From NCBI GenBank assembly GCA_017437785.1, contig JAFRXH010000007.1, positions 1-64,000 of the forward strand: a stretch of 64,000 nucleotides of DNA. Reading direction: 5' to 3'. The position numbers were made by a program, and so were the translations under genes. The notes beneath the pieces were generated by a model. The model searched no databases and was not told the DNA's origin. It was given only the letters and a program-made list of their open reading frames with translations. This DNA comes from Lachnospiraceae bacterium. Its GTDB lineage: Bacteria; Bacillota; Clostridia; Lachnospirales; Lachnospiraceae. Shown here one piece after another: positions 54,772 through 63,527 of this stretch; position 1 is the first letter of the stretch; each line of letters opens with the position of its first letter.

Positions 54772-55866
54772 ATGAAAGTAGTATTAGAAGAACTCACCAA
54801 AAAGTTTCCTAACAGAAATAAAAAGGCCGGCGGCGAGGTAGTGGCGGTCGACCACTTCTGCTTTGAAGTGCCTGACGGCGAACTCGTAGGGCTTTTGGGG
54901 CCTTCCGGCTGCGGAAAGAGTACGGCGCTTTTTATGATCTGCGGCCTGCAGAAGCCCACTGAAGGCAGGATATTTTTCGGCGATAAAGATGTTACGGACC
55001 TTCCGCCCGAAGAGCGCGGTGTGGGCATAGTATTTCAGAACTATGCACTCTATCCCCATCTTAATGTGCTAAAAAATATAACCTTCCCCCTTGAGAACCT
55101 GAAAGGTGAGGATAAGCTTACCAAAGAGCAGATGAGGGAAAAGGCCTATGAAGCGGCGAAGCTGGTACAGATAGAAGAGCTTATGGAGCGCAAGCCCAGT
55201 GAGCTTTCCGGCGGGCAGCAGCAGAGAGTGGCTATCGCCAGGGCGCTGGTAAAGCGGCCCAAGGTGCTGCTCTTAGACGAACCCTTATCCAACTTAGACG
55301 CCAGGCTGCGTCTTCAGACCAGGGAAGAGATAAGGCGTATACAGCAGGAGACGGGTATCACGACTATCTTTGTCACACACGATCAGGAAGAGGCTATGAG
55401 CATCACCGACCGTATAGTGGTGATGAAGGACGGGCGTGTCCATCAGATAGGAAAGCCGCAGGATGTATATGATGATCCCGTGGATCTGTTCGTGGCGAAA
55501 TTCCTGGGTACCCCGCCCATAAATATCTTTGAAAGCAGGGTCAGCTCAGGAAAGCTTTTGATAGGCGATGAAGAAGTGCTGGATGTTAAAGGCGTAAAGG
55601 ACGGCGATTATACCGCGGGCATCAGACCCGAAGGCTTTATCCTTGATGAGAAGGGTGCGCTGTCCTGTGATCTTAACCGCGTGGAGGTCATGGGGCGTGA
55701 TGTGAGCGTGGTATCGGAGAATGACGCCTGCAGCGGCAGGACGCTTCGGTCCATCATCCAGGCCGAGAACAAAGTTGATCTTTCGAAGAAAAAGGTCCGC
55801 TTTAACCTTAAGAAGAACAAGGTCTTTATCTTTGATTCAGACGGTCAGAGAGTAAGGATAGGATAA
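54772..55866 (+). CDS. Sugar ABC transporter ATP-binding protein (MsmK/UgpC-like)
   Basis: 364 residues. Walker A 'GPSGCGKST', Q-loop 'VFQNYALYPHLNV', signature 'LSGGQQQRVAIARAL', Walker B 'VLLLDEPLSNLDARLR', then a C-terminal TOBE/MalK-type regulatory domain with 'GIRPEGFIL'. CUT1-family carbohydrate transporter ATPase; here it is encoded with its own permeases and binding protein rather than as an orphan. It starts one base after the lysozyme stop codon. Confidence 0.93.
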   Translation: MKVVLEELTKKFPNRNKKAGGEVVAVDHFCFEVPDGELVGLLGPSGCGKSTALFMICGLQKPTEGRIFFGDKDVTDLPPEERGVGIVFQNYALYPHLNVLKNITFPLENLKGEDKLTKEQMREKAYEAAKLVQIEELMERKPSELSGGQQQRVAIARALVKRPKVLLLDEPLSNLDARLRLQTREEIRRIQQETGITTIFVTHDQEEAMSITDRIVVMKDGRVHQIGKPQDVYDDPVDLFVAKFLGTPPINIFESRVSSGKLLIGDEEVLDVKGVKDGDYTAGIRPEGFILDEKGALSCDLNRVEVMGRDVSVVSENDACSGRTLRSIIQAENKVDLSKKKVRFNLKKNKVFIFDSDGQRVRIG

Positions 55867-55875
55867 AGAGCGATA

Positions 55876-56766
55876 ATGGAAAAGGATCAGTACAAAGGCT
55901 GGCTTTATCTTTTACCTGCTGCGTTATTTCTGGCAGCATTCTTAGTCTACCCTCTGGTGGATGTGTTCGTGTACTCGATGGAAGAGGGCTATAACTTCGC
56001 TTCGCAGAAGAGCTACGGGACGGGGCTTTATAATTTCTCGTATGTTCTTCATGATCCGTATTTCCTGCAGGCGGTAAAGAATACTTTCGTGATGGTGGTG
56101 ATCACTGTCCCGCTTTCTACAGGGATAGCGCTGCTGATATCGGTGGGCCTGTGTTCGATAGAGCCGCTAAGGAAGCTGTTCCAGACCGTTTATTTTCTAC
56201 CGTATGTGACCAATACCCTGGCTGTGGGCCTGGTATTTATGGTACTCTTTAAAAAGACCGCATATTCGGACGGTCTCATCAATATGCTCATCAATTTCTT
56301 CGGGGGCGAGTCGGTGGACTTTATCGATGGTCCTCACGCGGCTAAGATGTTCGTCATGTGTCTGTATATCATTTGGGTAGTCATGCCCTTTAAGATACTG
56401 CTGCTTACCAGCGCGATCTCTTCCGTTGATCCCAATTACTATAACGCGGCGCGTGTGGACGGTACGCCGCCCTTCAGGATCTTTTATAAGATCACGCTGC
56501 CCATGATATCACCTACTTTGTTCTATCTGATAATCACCGGCTTTATCGGCGCGTTTAAGGAATACAGCAATGCCGTGGCGCTATTTGGCACCGACCTTAA
56601 TTCGGCCGGGATGAATACCATCGTAGGCTATGTTTACGATATGCTCTACGGCGACAGCGGCGGTTATCCGTCCTATGCATCCGCCGCGGCTATCATACTC
56701 TTTACCATTGTGCTCACCATCACTTACCTTAACCTGACAGTGAGCAAGAAGCATACCTATTATTGA
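55876..56766 (+). CDS. Sugar ABC transporter permease (UgpA/MsmF-like)
   Basis: 296 residues, six membrane helices; the ATPase-contact loop is 'NYYNAARVDGTPPFRIFYKITLPMIS' (EAA-type region at about 190-215, with Ala-Ala-x-x-Asp-Gly). It starts 9 bp after the ATPase gene. First of the permease pair. Confidence 0.92.
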   Translation: MEKDQYKGWLYLLPAALFLAAFLVYPLVDVFVYSMEEGYNFASQKSYGTGLYNFSYVLHDPYFLQAVKNTFVMVVITVPLSTGIALLISVGLCSIEPLRKLFQTVYFLPYVTNTLAVGLVFMVLFKKTAYSDGLINMLINFFGGESVDFIDGPHAAKMFVMCLYIIWVVMPFKILLLTSAISSVDPNYYNAARVDGTPPFRIFYKITLPMISPTLFYLIITGFIGAFKEYSNAVALFGTDLNSAGMNTIVGYVYDMLYGDSGGYPSYASAAAIILFTIVLTITYLNLTVSKKHTYY

Positions 56767-56789
56767 AACTGAAATGTGTAACTCCACAT

Positions 56790-56862
56790 ATCATCTGAGC
56801 AAAGCTCCCCTGTCATCCTGAGCGAAGCTCCCCTGTCATCCTGAGCGAAGCGAAGGATCTTG
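56790..56862 (+). repeat. Dispersed repeat, three imperfect units between the two permease genes
   Basis: TCATCTGAGCAAAGCTCCCC, then TGTCATCCTGAGCGAAGCTC CCC, then TGTCATCCTGAGCGAAGCGA AGGATCTTGA. Same family as 19184. It interrupts the otherwise tight transporter operon. Confidence 0.85.
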
Positions 56863-56876
56863 AATAAGGAACGCAT

Positions 56877-57737
56877 ATGAAACAAACTGCATCTAAACCG
56901 CATAACACATCCGCGATCATTCGCAAAGCCATCACCTATACCGGGCTTGCGGTATGGGCGTTGATGGTATTGTTCCCTTTTTACTGGATGCTGCTTACTT
57001 CGGTAAAGAGCTACAGCGAATACAATTCCGAATATGTCCCCAAGTTTTATGCCTCATCGCCCACGGTGCAGAATTTCCTTGATGCTTTTTCCACGGTGCC
57101 TCTTGGGCGCTATCTTGTAAACACATTGGTATTTACGCTGATCACCACAGCTGTGATGCTTATCGTTGTAACGCTCTCAGCATACGGCTTTGCCAGATTA
57201 TCTTTCCCGGGGAAGGATCTGGTATTTACCTTATTCCTGGCGCTTATGATGATACCCAATGAGCTGGTGGTGATAACCAATTTCGTGACCATTACCGATC
57301 TGCATATGCGAAACTCCTTTGCCGGACTGATACTGCCTTCGGTAACGTCGGTCTTTTATATCTATCTGTTAAAGGAAAGCTTTGCGCAGGTGCCTGATGC
57401 GCTGTATTTTGCCGCTAAGGTGGACGGCACCTCGGATCTTAAGTATCTGTGGAAAGTGATGATACCGATATGCAGGCCCACGCTTATCACGGTGGGGATC
57501 CTAAAGGTGATCGAATGCTGGAACTCGTATATCTGGCCCAGGCTCATCACTGACGATCAGGCTTACTTCCTGGTATCGAACGGTATACAGGAGATAAGGG
57601 AGAACGGCTTTGGGCGCGAGAACATACCTGCGATGATGGCGGCCGTGGTGGTCATCTCCGTGCCGCTTCTGGTACTGTTTTTATGCTTCAGGGAAAAGAT
57701 CATGGCGGGCGTATCAAGAGGAGGTACCAAGGGATGA
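56877..57737 (+). CDS. Sugar ABC transporter permease (UgpE/MsmG-like)
   Basis: 286 residues, six membrane helices ('WALMVLFPFYWMLLTSVKS' at the start), with the EAA-type loop 'YFAAKVDGTSDLKYLWKVMI'. Second permease of the CUT1 transporter. Start ATG 56877 follows TAAGGA. Confidence 0.92.
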   Translation: MKQTASKPHNTSAIIRKAITYTGLAVWALMVLFPFYWMLLTSVKSYSEYNSEYVPKFYASSPTVQNFLDAFSTVPLGRYLVNTLVFTLITTAVMLIVVTLSAYGFARLSFPGKDLVFTLFLALMMIPNELVVITNFVTITDLHMRNSFAGLILPSVTSVFYIYLLKESFAQVPDALYFAAKVDGTSDLKYLWKVMIPICRPTLITVGILKVIECWNSYIWPRLITDDQAYFLVSNGIQEIRENGFGRENIPAMMAAVVVISVPLLVLFLCFREKIMAGVSRGGTKG

Positions 57738-59344
57738 GCGGAAGAAGGAAAGCACCCCTGCGTAAAAGGTCCTGCTTGTTTGCGGCTCTTTTTCTTGTGC
57801 TTCTGGTCTTATCCGGCTGCCACGGATCGGCGGCGCGTGAAGAATTCAGCGTCCCGGCCGAGCTGGATGCCTCAAGGAAGTTCGATATCACTTTCTGGGC
57901 AAAGAACGATACAAATGTAAGGCAGACCGAGATATATAAGGACGCGGCGGCGCGTTTTGAAAAGGCCTATCCCAATATCCATGTGAATATCCGCCTGTAT
58001 ACCAATTACGGAGATATCTATAATGACGTGATCACCAACATCGCCACATCCACTACGCCCAATGTATGCATAACTTATCCGGACCATGTGGCTACGTATC
58101 TGACGGGTGACAATACCGTAGTGCCTCTCGATTCGCTGATCGAAGATAAGAACTATGGCCTGGGCGGCTCAAGGGTCGCCTTTAAGAGCGTTAAGCGGGA
58201 TGAGATAGTGCCGCAGTTTCTTGATGAGTGCACGATAGGGCAGAATATCTATGCGCTGCCTTTCATGCGTTCCACCGAGGCCTGCTATGTCAATAAGACC
58301 TATGTCGAGAAGCTGGGCTATGAGCTGCCGGATATACTGACCTGGGACTTTATCTGGGAAGTGTCCGAGGCGGCCATGAAGAAGGATGAAGACGGGAAGT
58401 TTGTCATAAACGGCCAGAACGTGATGATCCCCTTTATCTACAAGTCTACGGATAACATGATGATACAGATGCTGCGCCAGAAAGGCTATGGCTATTCGGA
58501 GGAGAGCGGAAAGATATCGATGTTTAACGATGATACCGCGCAGCTTTTAAAGACCGTAGCGGAGCACGGAAAGACGAAGGCTTTTTCGACCTTTAAGATA
58601 TCCAGTTATCCCGGTAATTTCTTAAATGCGGGGCAGTGTATATTTGCGGTGGATTCGACCGCCGGCGCTACCTGGATGGGCTCAAAAGCGCCGCTTATGG
58701 ATATCAGCGCCGATAAGGTGGTGGACTTTGAGACAGCGGTTAAGATGGTGCCGCAGTTTGATACATCCGCGCCCCGGATGATATCGCAGGGCCCTTCGGT
58801 GTGCGTGTTCAATAAGGATGATCCGCAGGAAGTACTGGCATCGTGGCTCTTTGCGCAGTTCCTCTTAACGGATGAGGTGCAGACGGATTATTCCGAGACA
58901 GAAGGGTACGTACCGGTCACCACCGCGGCGCGCAATACAGCGCAGTATCAGGATTACCTGTCGCGCGAGGGAGAGGATGATAATGAGCATTACGATATCA
59001 AGATAAAGGCAAGCAGGCTGCTTCTTGATAATGTACAGTACACCTTTGTCACTCCGGTGTTTAACGGCTCGGCGTCGCTTCGTGATGCGGCGGGAGAGCT
59101 GATCGAAAACTGCGTCAAGTCCGTCCGCAGGAAACAGACGGTGGATGATGAATATATCAAAAAGCTGTATGCGGATGTTATCAGTCTGTACCGCTTAGAC
59201 AGCATAGGGGAATCATCTGAGGGCAAGCGTGACTTAGGCCCCATGCCTGCAGCCGCAAAGGTACTGTTAGGTTCGCTGGCAGCAGTATGGGTATGTATAT
59301 TGCTGGCTAATTTATGTAAATTGCTTAAAAAACATGCCTCTTAG
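57734..59344 (+). CDS. Sugar ABC transporter substrate-binding lipoprotein with extra C-terminal membrane helix
   Basis: 536 residues. Lipoprotein signal 'SCLFAALFLVLLVLSGC', then a cluster-B type solute-binding fold ('FDITFWAKNDTNVRQTEIYK', 'ITNIATSTTPNVCITYPDHV', 'FLNAGQCIFAVDSTAGATWM'). Unusually the protein ends with a hydrophobic helix ('VLLGSLAAVWVCILLANL') and a basic tail, giving a second membrane anchor. Start ATG 57734 overlaps the permease stop (ATGA). The ligand is unknown; the N-acetyl-sugar or oligosaccharide families are possible. Confidence 0.9.
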   Translation: MSGRRKAPLRKRSCLFAALFLVLLVLSGCHGSAAREEFSVPAELDASRKFDITFWAKNDTNVRQTEIYKDAAARFEKAYPNIHVNIRLYTNYGDIYNDVITNIATSTTPNVCITYPDHVATYLTGDNTVVPLDSLIEDKNYGLGGSRVAFKSVKRDEIVPQFLDECTIGQNIYALPFMRSTEACYVNKTYVEKLGYELPDILTWDFIWEVSEAAMKKDEDGKFVINGQNVMIPFIYKSTDNMMIQMLRQKGYGYSEESGKISMFNDDTAQLLKTVAEHGKTKAFSTFKISSYPGNFLNAGQCIFAVDSTAGATWMGSKAPLMDISADKVVDFETAVKMVPQFDTSAPRMISQGPSVCVFNKDDPQEVLASWLFAQFLLTDEVQTDYSETEGYVPVTTAARNTAQYQDYLSREGEDDNEHYDIKIKASRLLLDNVQYTFVTPVFNGSASLRDAAGELIENCVKSVRRKQTVDDEYIKKLYADVISLYRLDSIGESSEGKRDLGPMPAAAKVLLGSLAAVWVCILLANLCKLLKKHAS

Positions 59345-59370
59345 ACTGTTAAAGTTAGATAAATCTGAAA

Positions 59371-59399
59371 TTGCATTCTTTCCGATCACCCTGTAAAAT
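59371..59399 (+). promoter_or_regulatory. Candidate promoter of the 59460 lipoprotein gene
   Basis: TTGCAT (59371-59376), 17 bp, TAAAAT (59394-59399), 60 bp before ATG 59460. Confidence 0.5.
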
Positions 59400-59459
59400 A
59401 TCAGCGAAATTGATATTTCGCATGGCCCGTCAGGAAGGGCCGGAAAGGATGGAGGAATT

Positions 59460-60275
59460 ATGAAGAAGAAAGTTTTGGCAGTAGTGATGGCTGCAGGCCT
59501 CAGCATGGCTATGGCAGCATGTACATCACAGCAGCCTGCTGAAGTGGCAGCACCTACCGAGGCAGCAACCGCACCTGAGACAACCGAGACGAGCGAACCT
59601 ACCGAGGCTCCCGCTGAGCCTACCGAGGCACCCACAGAGGCAGAAGAGCCCGTTGCAGAGCCTGAGGCAGAGGTAATGACTTATGCAGACTATGTTGCTG
59701 CAGAAGTAGATGATCCCGTTGTAGTTGAGGCTTATGTCCAGGCAAACCAAAGCTGGTGGGACGGCAAGATCACCGTTTACGCCCAGGATAAGGACGGAGC
59801 TTATTTTATCTACAACATGGCCTGCGATTCACAGGAAGAAGCAGATAAGCTTACCAAGGGAACCAAGATCAGGGTAAACGGCTTTAAGGCAGAGTGGTCG
59901 GGCGAGATCGAGATCGCAGACGCAACCTATGAGATAGTTGACGGTGACACTTATGTAGCCGAGCCCGTAGACGTGACCGATCTGCTGGGCAAGGACGAGC
60001 TGATCGATAAGCAGAACCAGCTGGTATCCTTTAAGGATATGACGGTTGTGAGCGTGGCTTACAAGAACGACACCCCCGGTGATGATATCTATGTAAAGCT
60101 TTCCAAGGATGATGCAGAGTACGATTTCTGCCTTGAGTATTACCTTAACGGCAGCGACCAGGAGTTCTATGATCTGGTTGGCGGACTTAAGGCAGGCGAT
60201 GTAGTGGATGTGGAAGGCTTCCTTTACTGGTATGAGGGCGTTAATACCCACATTACAGCTGTTACCGTAAAGTGA
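59460..60275 (+). CDS. Lipoprotein with Glu/Thr/Pro-rich spacer and probable OB-fold domains
   Basis: 271 residues. Signal 'VLAVVMAAGLSMAMAAC' with lipobox Cys, a spacer of repeated 'PTEAP' (about 30-70), then two beta-rich segments with 'VVVEAYVQANQSWWDGKITVY', 'IRVNGFKAEWSGEIEIADAT' and 'AGDVVDVEGFLYWYEGVNTH'. The pattern suggests OB-fold nucleic-acid- or ligand-binding domains outside the cell, but no specific function can be given. GGAGG precedes ATG 59460. Single-gene unit with its own promoter. Confidence 0.78.
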   Translation: MKKKVLAVVMAAGLSMAMAACTSQQPAEVAAPTEAATAPETTETSEPTEAPAEPTEAPTEAEEPVAEPEAEVMTYADYVAAEVDDPVVVEAYVQANQSWWDGKITVYAQDKDGAYFIYNMACDSQEEADKLTKGTKIRVNGFKAEWSGEIEIADATYEIVDGDTYVAEPVDVTDLLGKDELIDKQNQLVSFKDMTVVSVAYKNDTPGDDIYVKLSKDDAEYDFCLEYYLNGSDQEFYDLVGGLKAGDVVDVEGFLYWYEGVNTHITAVTVK

Positions 60276-60279
60276 TCAC

Positions 60280-60308
60280 TTGACATCGGCTTTTGTATGT
60301 TATATTAT
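60280..60308 (+). promoter_or_regulatory. Promoter of the FMN riboswitch-ribU transcript
   Basis: Perfect TTGACA (60280-60285), 17 bp, TATTAT (60303-60308), just upstream of the RFN element. Confidence 0.7.
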
Positions 60309-60319
60309 TTCCCCGTGAT

Positions 60320-60462
60320 CTTTCGGGGCGGGGTGAGATTCCCCACCGGCGGTAATGGGACATAAGTCCTCAGCCCGCGAACCGCATATGCGGCCGATCC
60401 GGTGCGATCCCGGAGCCGACGGTATTAAGCTTTATGCTTTGAGTCCGGATGAGAGAAGGAGC
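60320..60462 (+). ncRNA. FMN riboswitch (RFN element)
   Basis: Conserved blocks in order: GGGGCGGGGTGAGATTCCCC, ACCGGCGGTAATGG, AGCCCGCGAACCGC, CCGGTGCGATCCCGGAGCC, GACGGTATTAAGC, then AGTCCGGATGAGAGAAGGA. These form the known six-helix FMN aptamer. A terminator follows, so FMN binding should stop transcription of ribU. Confidence 0.96.
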
Positions 60463-60482
60463 GCTTGATCGTGCTTTTTTAT

Positions 60483-60509
60483 GCCCGTGGCGAAAGTCAC
60501 GGGCTTTTT
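60483..60509 (+). terminator. Intrinsic terminator of the FMN riboswitch
   Basis: GCCCGTG (60483-60489) and CACGGGC (60498-60504) followed by TTTTT, 20 bp after the aptamer and 36 bp before ribU. Confidence 0.85.
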
Positions 60510-60544
60510 GCGCTCCGTAAATGAAAAGAAAAGGAGAAAAAGAA

Positions 60545-61183
60545 ATGAAAGAAGAAGCAGTAGTAAAGCAACAGGCGGTTAAGAGGAACGGCGTATCACA
60601 GAAAGTTAGGGCCATGACCAGTATAGCGATGCTATCGGCAGTGGCTTTTGTGCTTATGCTCTTGGATTTTTCGGTACCGGCGTTCATACCTTCGTTTGTG
60701 AAGATGGACTTTTCGGAGCTTCCGGCGCTGATAGGCAGCTTTGCCTTCGGACCCGTTGCCGGCGCTTTAGTATGTCTGGTAAAGAACCTCCTGCACCTGT
60801 TCATGACCACAACAGGCGGTGTAGGTGAGCTGTGCAACTTCCTGCTGGGCGTGCTCTTTGTAGTACCCGCAGGTATCTGCTACAAGATCAAAAAGAACCG
60901 CACCAGCGCCATTATCGGATCGCTCGTAGGTGCAGTGGTGATGGCAGTGGTATCCGTACCTGTGAATGCCTACATCACATACCCTATCTACACAAAGTTT
61001 CTGCCCATCGAGCAGATCATCGCAATGTACCAGGCTATCAATCCCAAGGTTGATGCCTTAATGAGCTGCCTGATCATGTTCAACATGCCCTTTAACTTTG
61101 TGAAGTGCCTGTGCTCGGTCATCATCACCGTGCTGATCTACAAGAAGCTTTCACCTATCCTTAAGGGTAAGGGACAGGAGTAA
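60545..61183 (+). CDS. ribU: Riboflavin ECF transporter substrate-binding protein RibU
   Basis: 212 residues, about six membrane helices. 'FSVPAFIPSFVKMDFSELPALIGSF' and 'GALVCLVKNLLHLFMTTTGGVGE' are RibU hallmarks. S component that binds riboflavin and uses the ECF module, possibly the one at 18329-20914. ATG 60545 is chosen because AAAAGGAG lies just upstream; ATG 60521 precedes that site. Controlled by the FMN riboswitch. Confidence 0.95.
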   Translation: MKEEAVVKQQAVKRNGVSQKVRAMTSIAMLSAVAFVLMLLDFSVPAFIPSFVKMDFSELPALIGSFAFGPVAGALVCLVKNLLHLFMTTTGGVGELCNFLLGVLFVVPAGICYKIKKNRTSAIIGSLVGAVVMAVVSVPVNAYITYPIYTKFLPIEQIIAMYQAINPKVDALMSCLIMFNMPFNFVKCLCSVIITVLIYKKLSPILKGKGQE

Positions 61184-61259
61184 GACACAGGCTGCCGTCA
61201 CTCTCTGCCCGGGCGTGCCGGAGCACATTTGCAATTAGCCCTGAAATCTGTTATGATAA

Positions 61260-61289
61260 CTGTCGGAACTATGTTCCGGCAGTTTTTTT
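61260..61289 (+). terminator. Terminator after ribU
   Basis: CTGTCGGAAC and GTTCCGGCAG pair (one G-T) around a TAT loop, followed by TTTTTTT. Confidence 0.85.
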
Positions 61290-61331
61290 GTTGCAAAAAA
61301 ACGGAAATACCGTTTTTATGATAGGAGTGAC

Positions 61332-61937
61332 ATGGAAGAAGAGCAGGAGATAAAGGAAGAAAAAACAGAGGCTGCGGAGCCTGAAGAAAACGCGGATAAG
61401 CCCGATTCAAAAGGGAATGAGAAAAAGGAAGAGCTTTCCCCGGTCGAAGAGGGGGAGACCATTCTGGAATTTGATGTGAAGATGTCTTCGGATATACTTT
61501 ATGATTATCTGCTGAGACACAGCTATTCGTCGGCTGTGGGCCTTATAGGCAGCTGCTTCGGGGCGTTCGGCATTATAATGTTTGCGATGTCCGGTGGATG
61601 GCTGTATCTGATAATGGGGATCATCGTGCTGGTATACCTTCCGGTCACGCTGTTTAAGCGTTCAAAGATGGTGATGCTTACCAACCCGGCTTTTAAACAG
61701 CCGCTGCATTACCGTTTTTACGAAAAAGGTTTTACCGTAAGCCAGGATGATGCCAAGAGCGTTATGGAGTGGAGCGGCTGCACCAAGGCTGTATCCACTA
61801 AAAAGAGCATCATAGTCTATACGGGAAAGAACAATGCATCCATATTCCCGAGGGAACAGATACCGGGAACGGCTGCGGATCTGATAGGTGTGATCGCCAA
61901 ATATATGGAACCTAAGAAGGTAAAGATAAGATATTGA
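61332..61937 (+). CDS. YcxB-like membrane protein
   Basis: 201 residues. A Glu/Lys-rich N-terminus, two membrane helices (about 75-115), then a C-terminal YcxB-type domain ('LHYRFYEKGFTVSQDDAKSV', 'WSGCTKAVSTKKSIIVYTG', 'SIFPREQI'). Function unknown. It overlaps tsaE by 4 bp, so it is probably co-transcribed with the tRNA-modification genes. Confidence 0.75.
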   Translation: MEEEQEIKEEKTEAAEPEENADKPDSKGNEKKEELSPVEEGETILEFDVKMSSDILYDYLLRHSYSSAVGLIGSCFGAFGIIMFAMSGGWLYLIMGIIVLVYLPVTLFKRSKMVMLTNPAFKQPLHYRFYEKGFTVSQDDAKSVMEWSGCTKAVSTKKSIIVYTGKNNASIFPREQIPGTAADLIGVIAKYMEPKKVKIRY

Positions 61938-62365
61938 GCGTTAAAGTATACGAAAGCAGAAGTGCGGAAGAGACAAGACAGATCGCAAGGAAGCTGGGGG
62001 AGGAAGCCTGCCCCGGTCAGGTTATTGCGTTCAGGGCACAGATGGGTGCGGGCAAGACTGTTTTTTCGCAGGGGTTTGCCAGGGGGCTGGGCATCGAAGG
62101 ACCGGTCAGTTCCCCGACCTTTACCCTGCTTCAGATATATGAGGGAGGAAGGATCCCCCTGTATCACTTTGACGTTTACCGCATAGAGGATCCCGAGGAA
62201 ATGCAGGAAGTGGGGCTGGATGAGTATTTATACGGCAGCGGCGTATGCCTCATCGAATGGTCGGAGCTGATCGACGAACTGCTCCCTGAGGATTGCATAA
62301 AGATCAGCATAGAGAAAGACAGAAGCGATGATAACGATCACCGCTTGATAAAGGTGGAATCATGA
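61934..62365 (+). CDS. tsaE: tRNA threonylcarbamoyladenosine biosynthesis ATPase TsaE
   Basis: 143 residues. P-loop 'RAQMGAGKTVFSQGFARGLG', 'SSPTFTLLQIYEG' and 'YHFDVYRIEDPEE' are the TsaE signatures. With TsaB, TsaD and TsaC it makes t6A37 in ANN-decoding tRNAs. It starts at TTG 61934, overlapping the upstream stop; no better start is present before the conserved region. Confidence 0.95.
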   Translation: MSVKVYESRSAEETRQIARKLGEEACPGQVIAFRAQMGAGKTVFSQGFARGLGIEGPVSSPTFTLLQIYEGGRIPLYHFDVYRIEDPEEMQEVGLDEYLYGSGVCLIEWSELIDELLPEDCIKISIEKDRSDDNDHRLIKVES

Positions 62366-63078
62366 ACATACTGGCATTGGATTCTTCCGGAGCGGTTGCT
62401 ACCGTGGCACTCTACTGCGACGGCCGCATAAGGGGGGAATACAGCATAGATCACAAGCTTACCCATTCGCAGACCATCATGCCCATGCTCGATGAGCTGT
62501 GTTCGCGCACGGAATATGATGTCAAAGATACGGATCTGATAGCCGTGGCCGGGGGCCCGGGATCATTTACGGGACTGCGTATAGGCGCCGCGGCGGCAAA
62601 GGGTATGGCTTTTGCGACAGGCTGCGATATCATGAACGTCCCCACTCTTGAGGGGCTGTGCTATCAGTTTTACGGATATAGCGGGATCATCTGTCCACTG
62701 CTGGATGCCAGAAGATCCCAGGTCTACAGCGGCATATATCGTTTTGAGAACGCCGCATTAAAGACGCTGTATAAAGGAGAGGCGCTGGCGCTTGATGAGC
62801 AGCTTGAGCGTCTTAAAGAGATTGAAGGAAACATAGTATTTCTTGGCGATGGCGTGGATGTATACGGTGAAAAGCTCGTTGCGGGCTTTGGTGAGCGCTG
62901 CATGATCGCGCCTGCACACAGACGTTATCAGAGTGCAGCCTGTGTGGCCGTGAGGGCGGCAGATATGCTTAAAGAAGGCATAAAGCCCGTACCCGCAGAG
63001 GACTTTGCACCCGAATATCTAAGACGCTCCCAGGCAGAACGTGAACGCGACGAACGTCTGGCAAAAGAGGGCGGCTGA
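62362..63078 (+). CDS. tsaB: tRNA threonylcarbamoyladenosine biosynthesis protein TsaB
   Basis: 238 residues of ASKHA fold: 'MNILALDSSGAVATVALY', 'LIAVAGGPGSFTGLRIGAAA'. Scaffold partner of TsaD and TsaE. It overlaps tsaE by 4 bp and rimI by one base; the tsaE-tsaB-rimI order is standard. Confidence 0.95.
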   Translation: MNILALDSSGAVATVALYCDGRIRGEYSIDHKLTHSQTIMPMLDELCSRTEYDVKDTDLIAVAGGPGSFTGLRIGAAAAKGMAFATGCDIMNVPTLEGLCYQFYGYSGIICPLLDARRSQVYSGIYRFENAALKTLYKGEALALDEQLERLKEIEGNIVFLGDGVDVYGEKLVAGFGERCMIAPAHRRYQSAACVAVRAADMLKEGIKPVPAEDFAPEYLRRSQAERERDERLAKEGG

Positions 63079-63524
63079 TGGAGCTTTTGATCCGCAGGAT
63101 GAGGCAGGAAGATCTGGATGAGGCTGCGGCACTGGAAGCGGCGAATTTTTCGAGACCCTGGAAACGTGAGGACTTTGCCGCTTCGCTCGATATGAGAGAG
63201 CGGATCTACTGTGTGGCCTGTCTGGAAGGAAAGGTCGTGGCACTGGCCGGGCTGATCTGTTCCGCTCCCGATGCTGAGCTTGTGAACGTATCCGTAGACA
63301 GCACATTAAGGGGGCAGGGGATAGCGGCGGCACTGCTTAAATACCTATTTGACGAAGCTGCGGCATGTGGCATAAGTGACATCGTGCTTGAGGTGCGCAG
63401 CAAAAACACCCCTGCGATAAAGCTTTACGAGAAACTGGGCTTTAAGCAGGAGGGACTTATCAGGAGATTTTACACCGATCCGCTTGATGACGGACTGATT
63501 TACTGGTTGAGAAAGGACAGCTGA
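63078..63524 (+). CDS. rimI: Ribosomal protein S18-alanine N-acetyltransferase RimI
   Basis: 148 residues. GNAT fold: 'ELVNVSVDSTLRGQGIAAAL' contains the acetyl-CoA loop, 'DIVLEVRSKNTPAIKLYEKLGF' the C-terminal signature. Acetylates the N-terminus of S18. ATG 63078 overlaps the tsaB stop (TGATG). Confidence 0.93.
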   Translation: MELLIRRMRQEDLDEAAALEAANFSRPWKREDFAASLDMRERIYCVACLEGKVVALAGLICSAPDAELVNVSVDSTLRGQGIAAALLKYLFDEAAACGISDIVLEVRSKNTPAIKLYEKLGFKQEGLIRRFYTDPLDDGLIYWLRKDS

Positions 63525-63527
63525 TAT

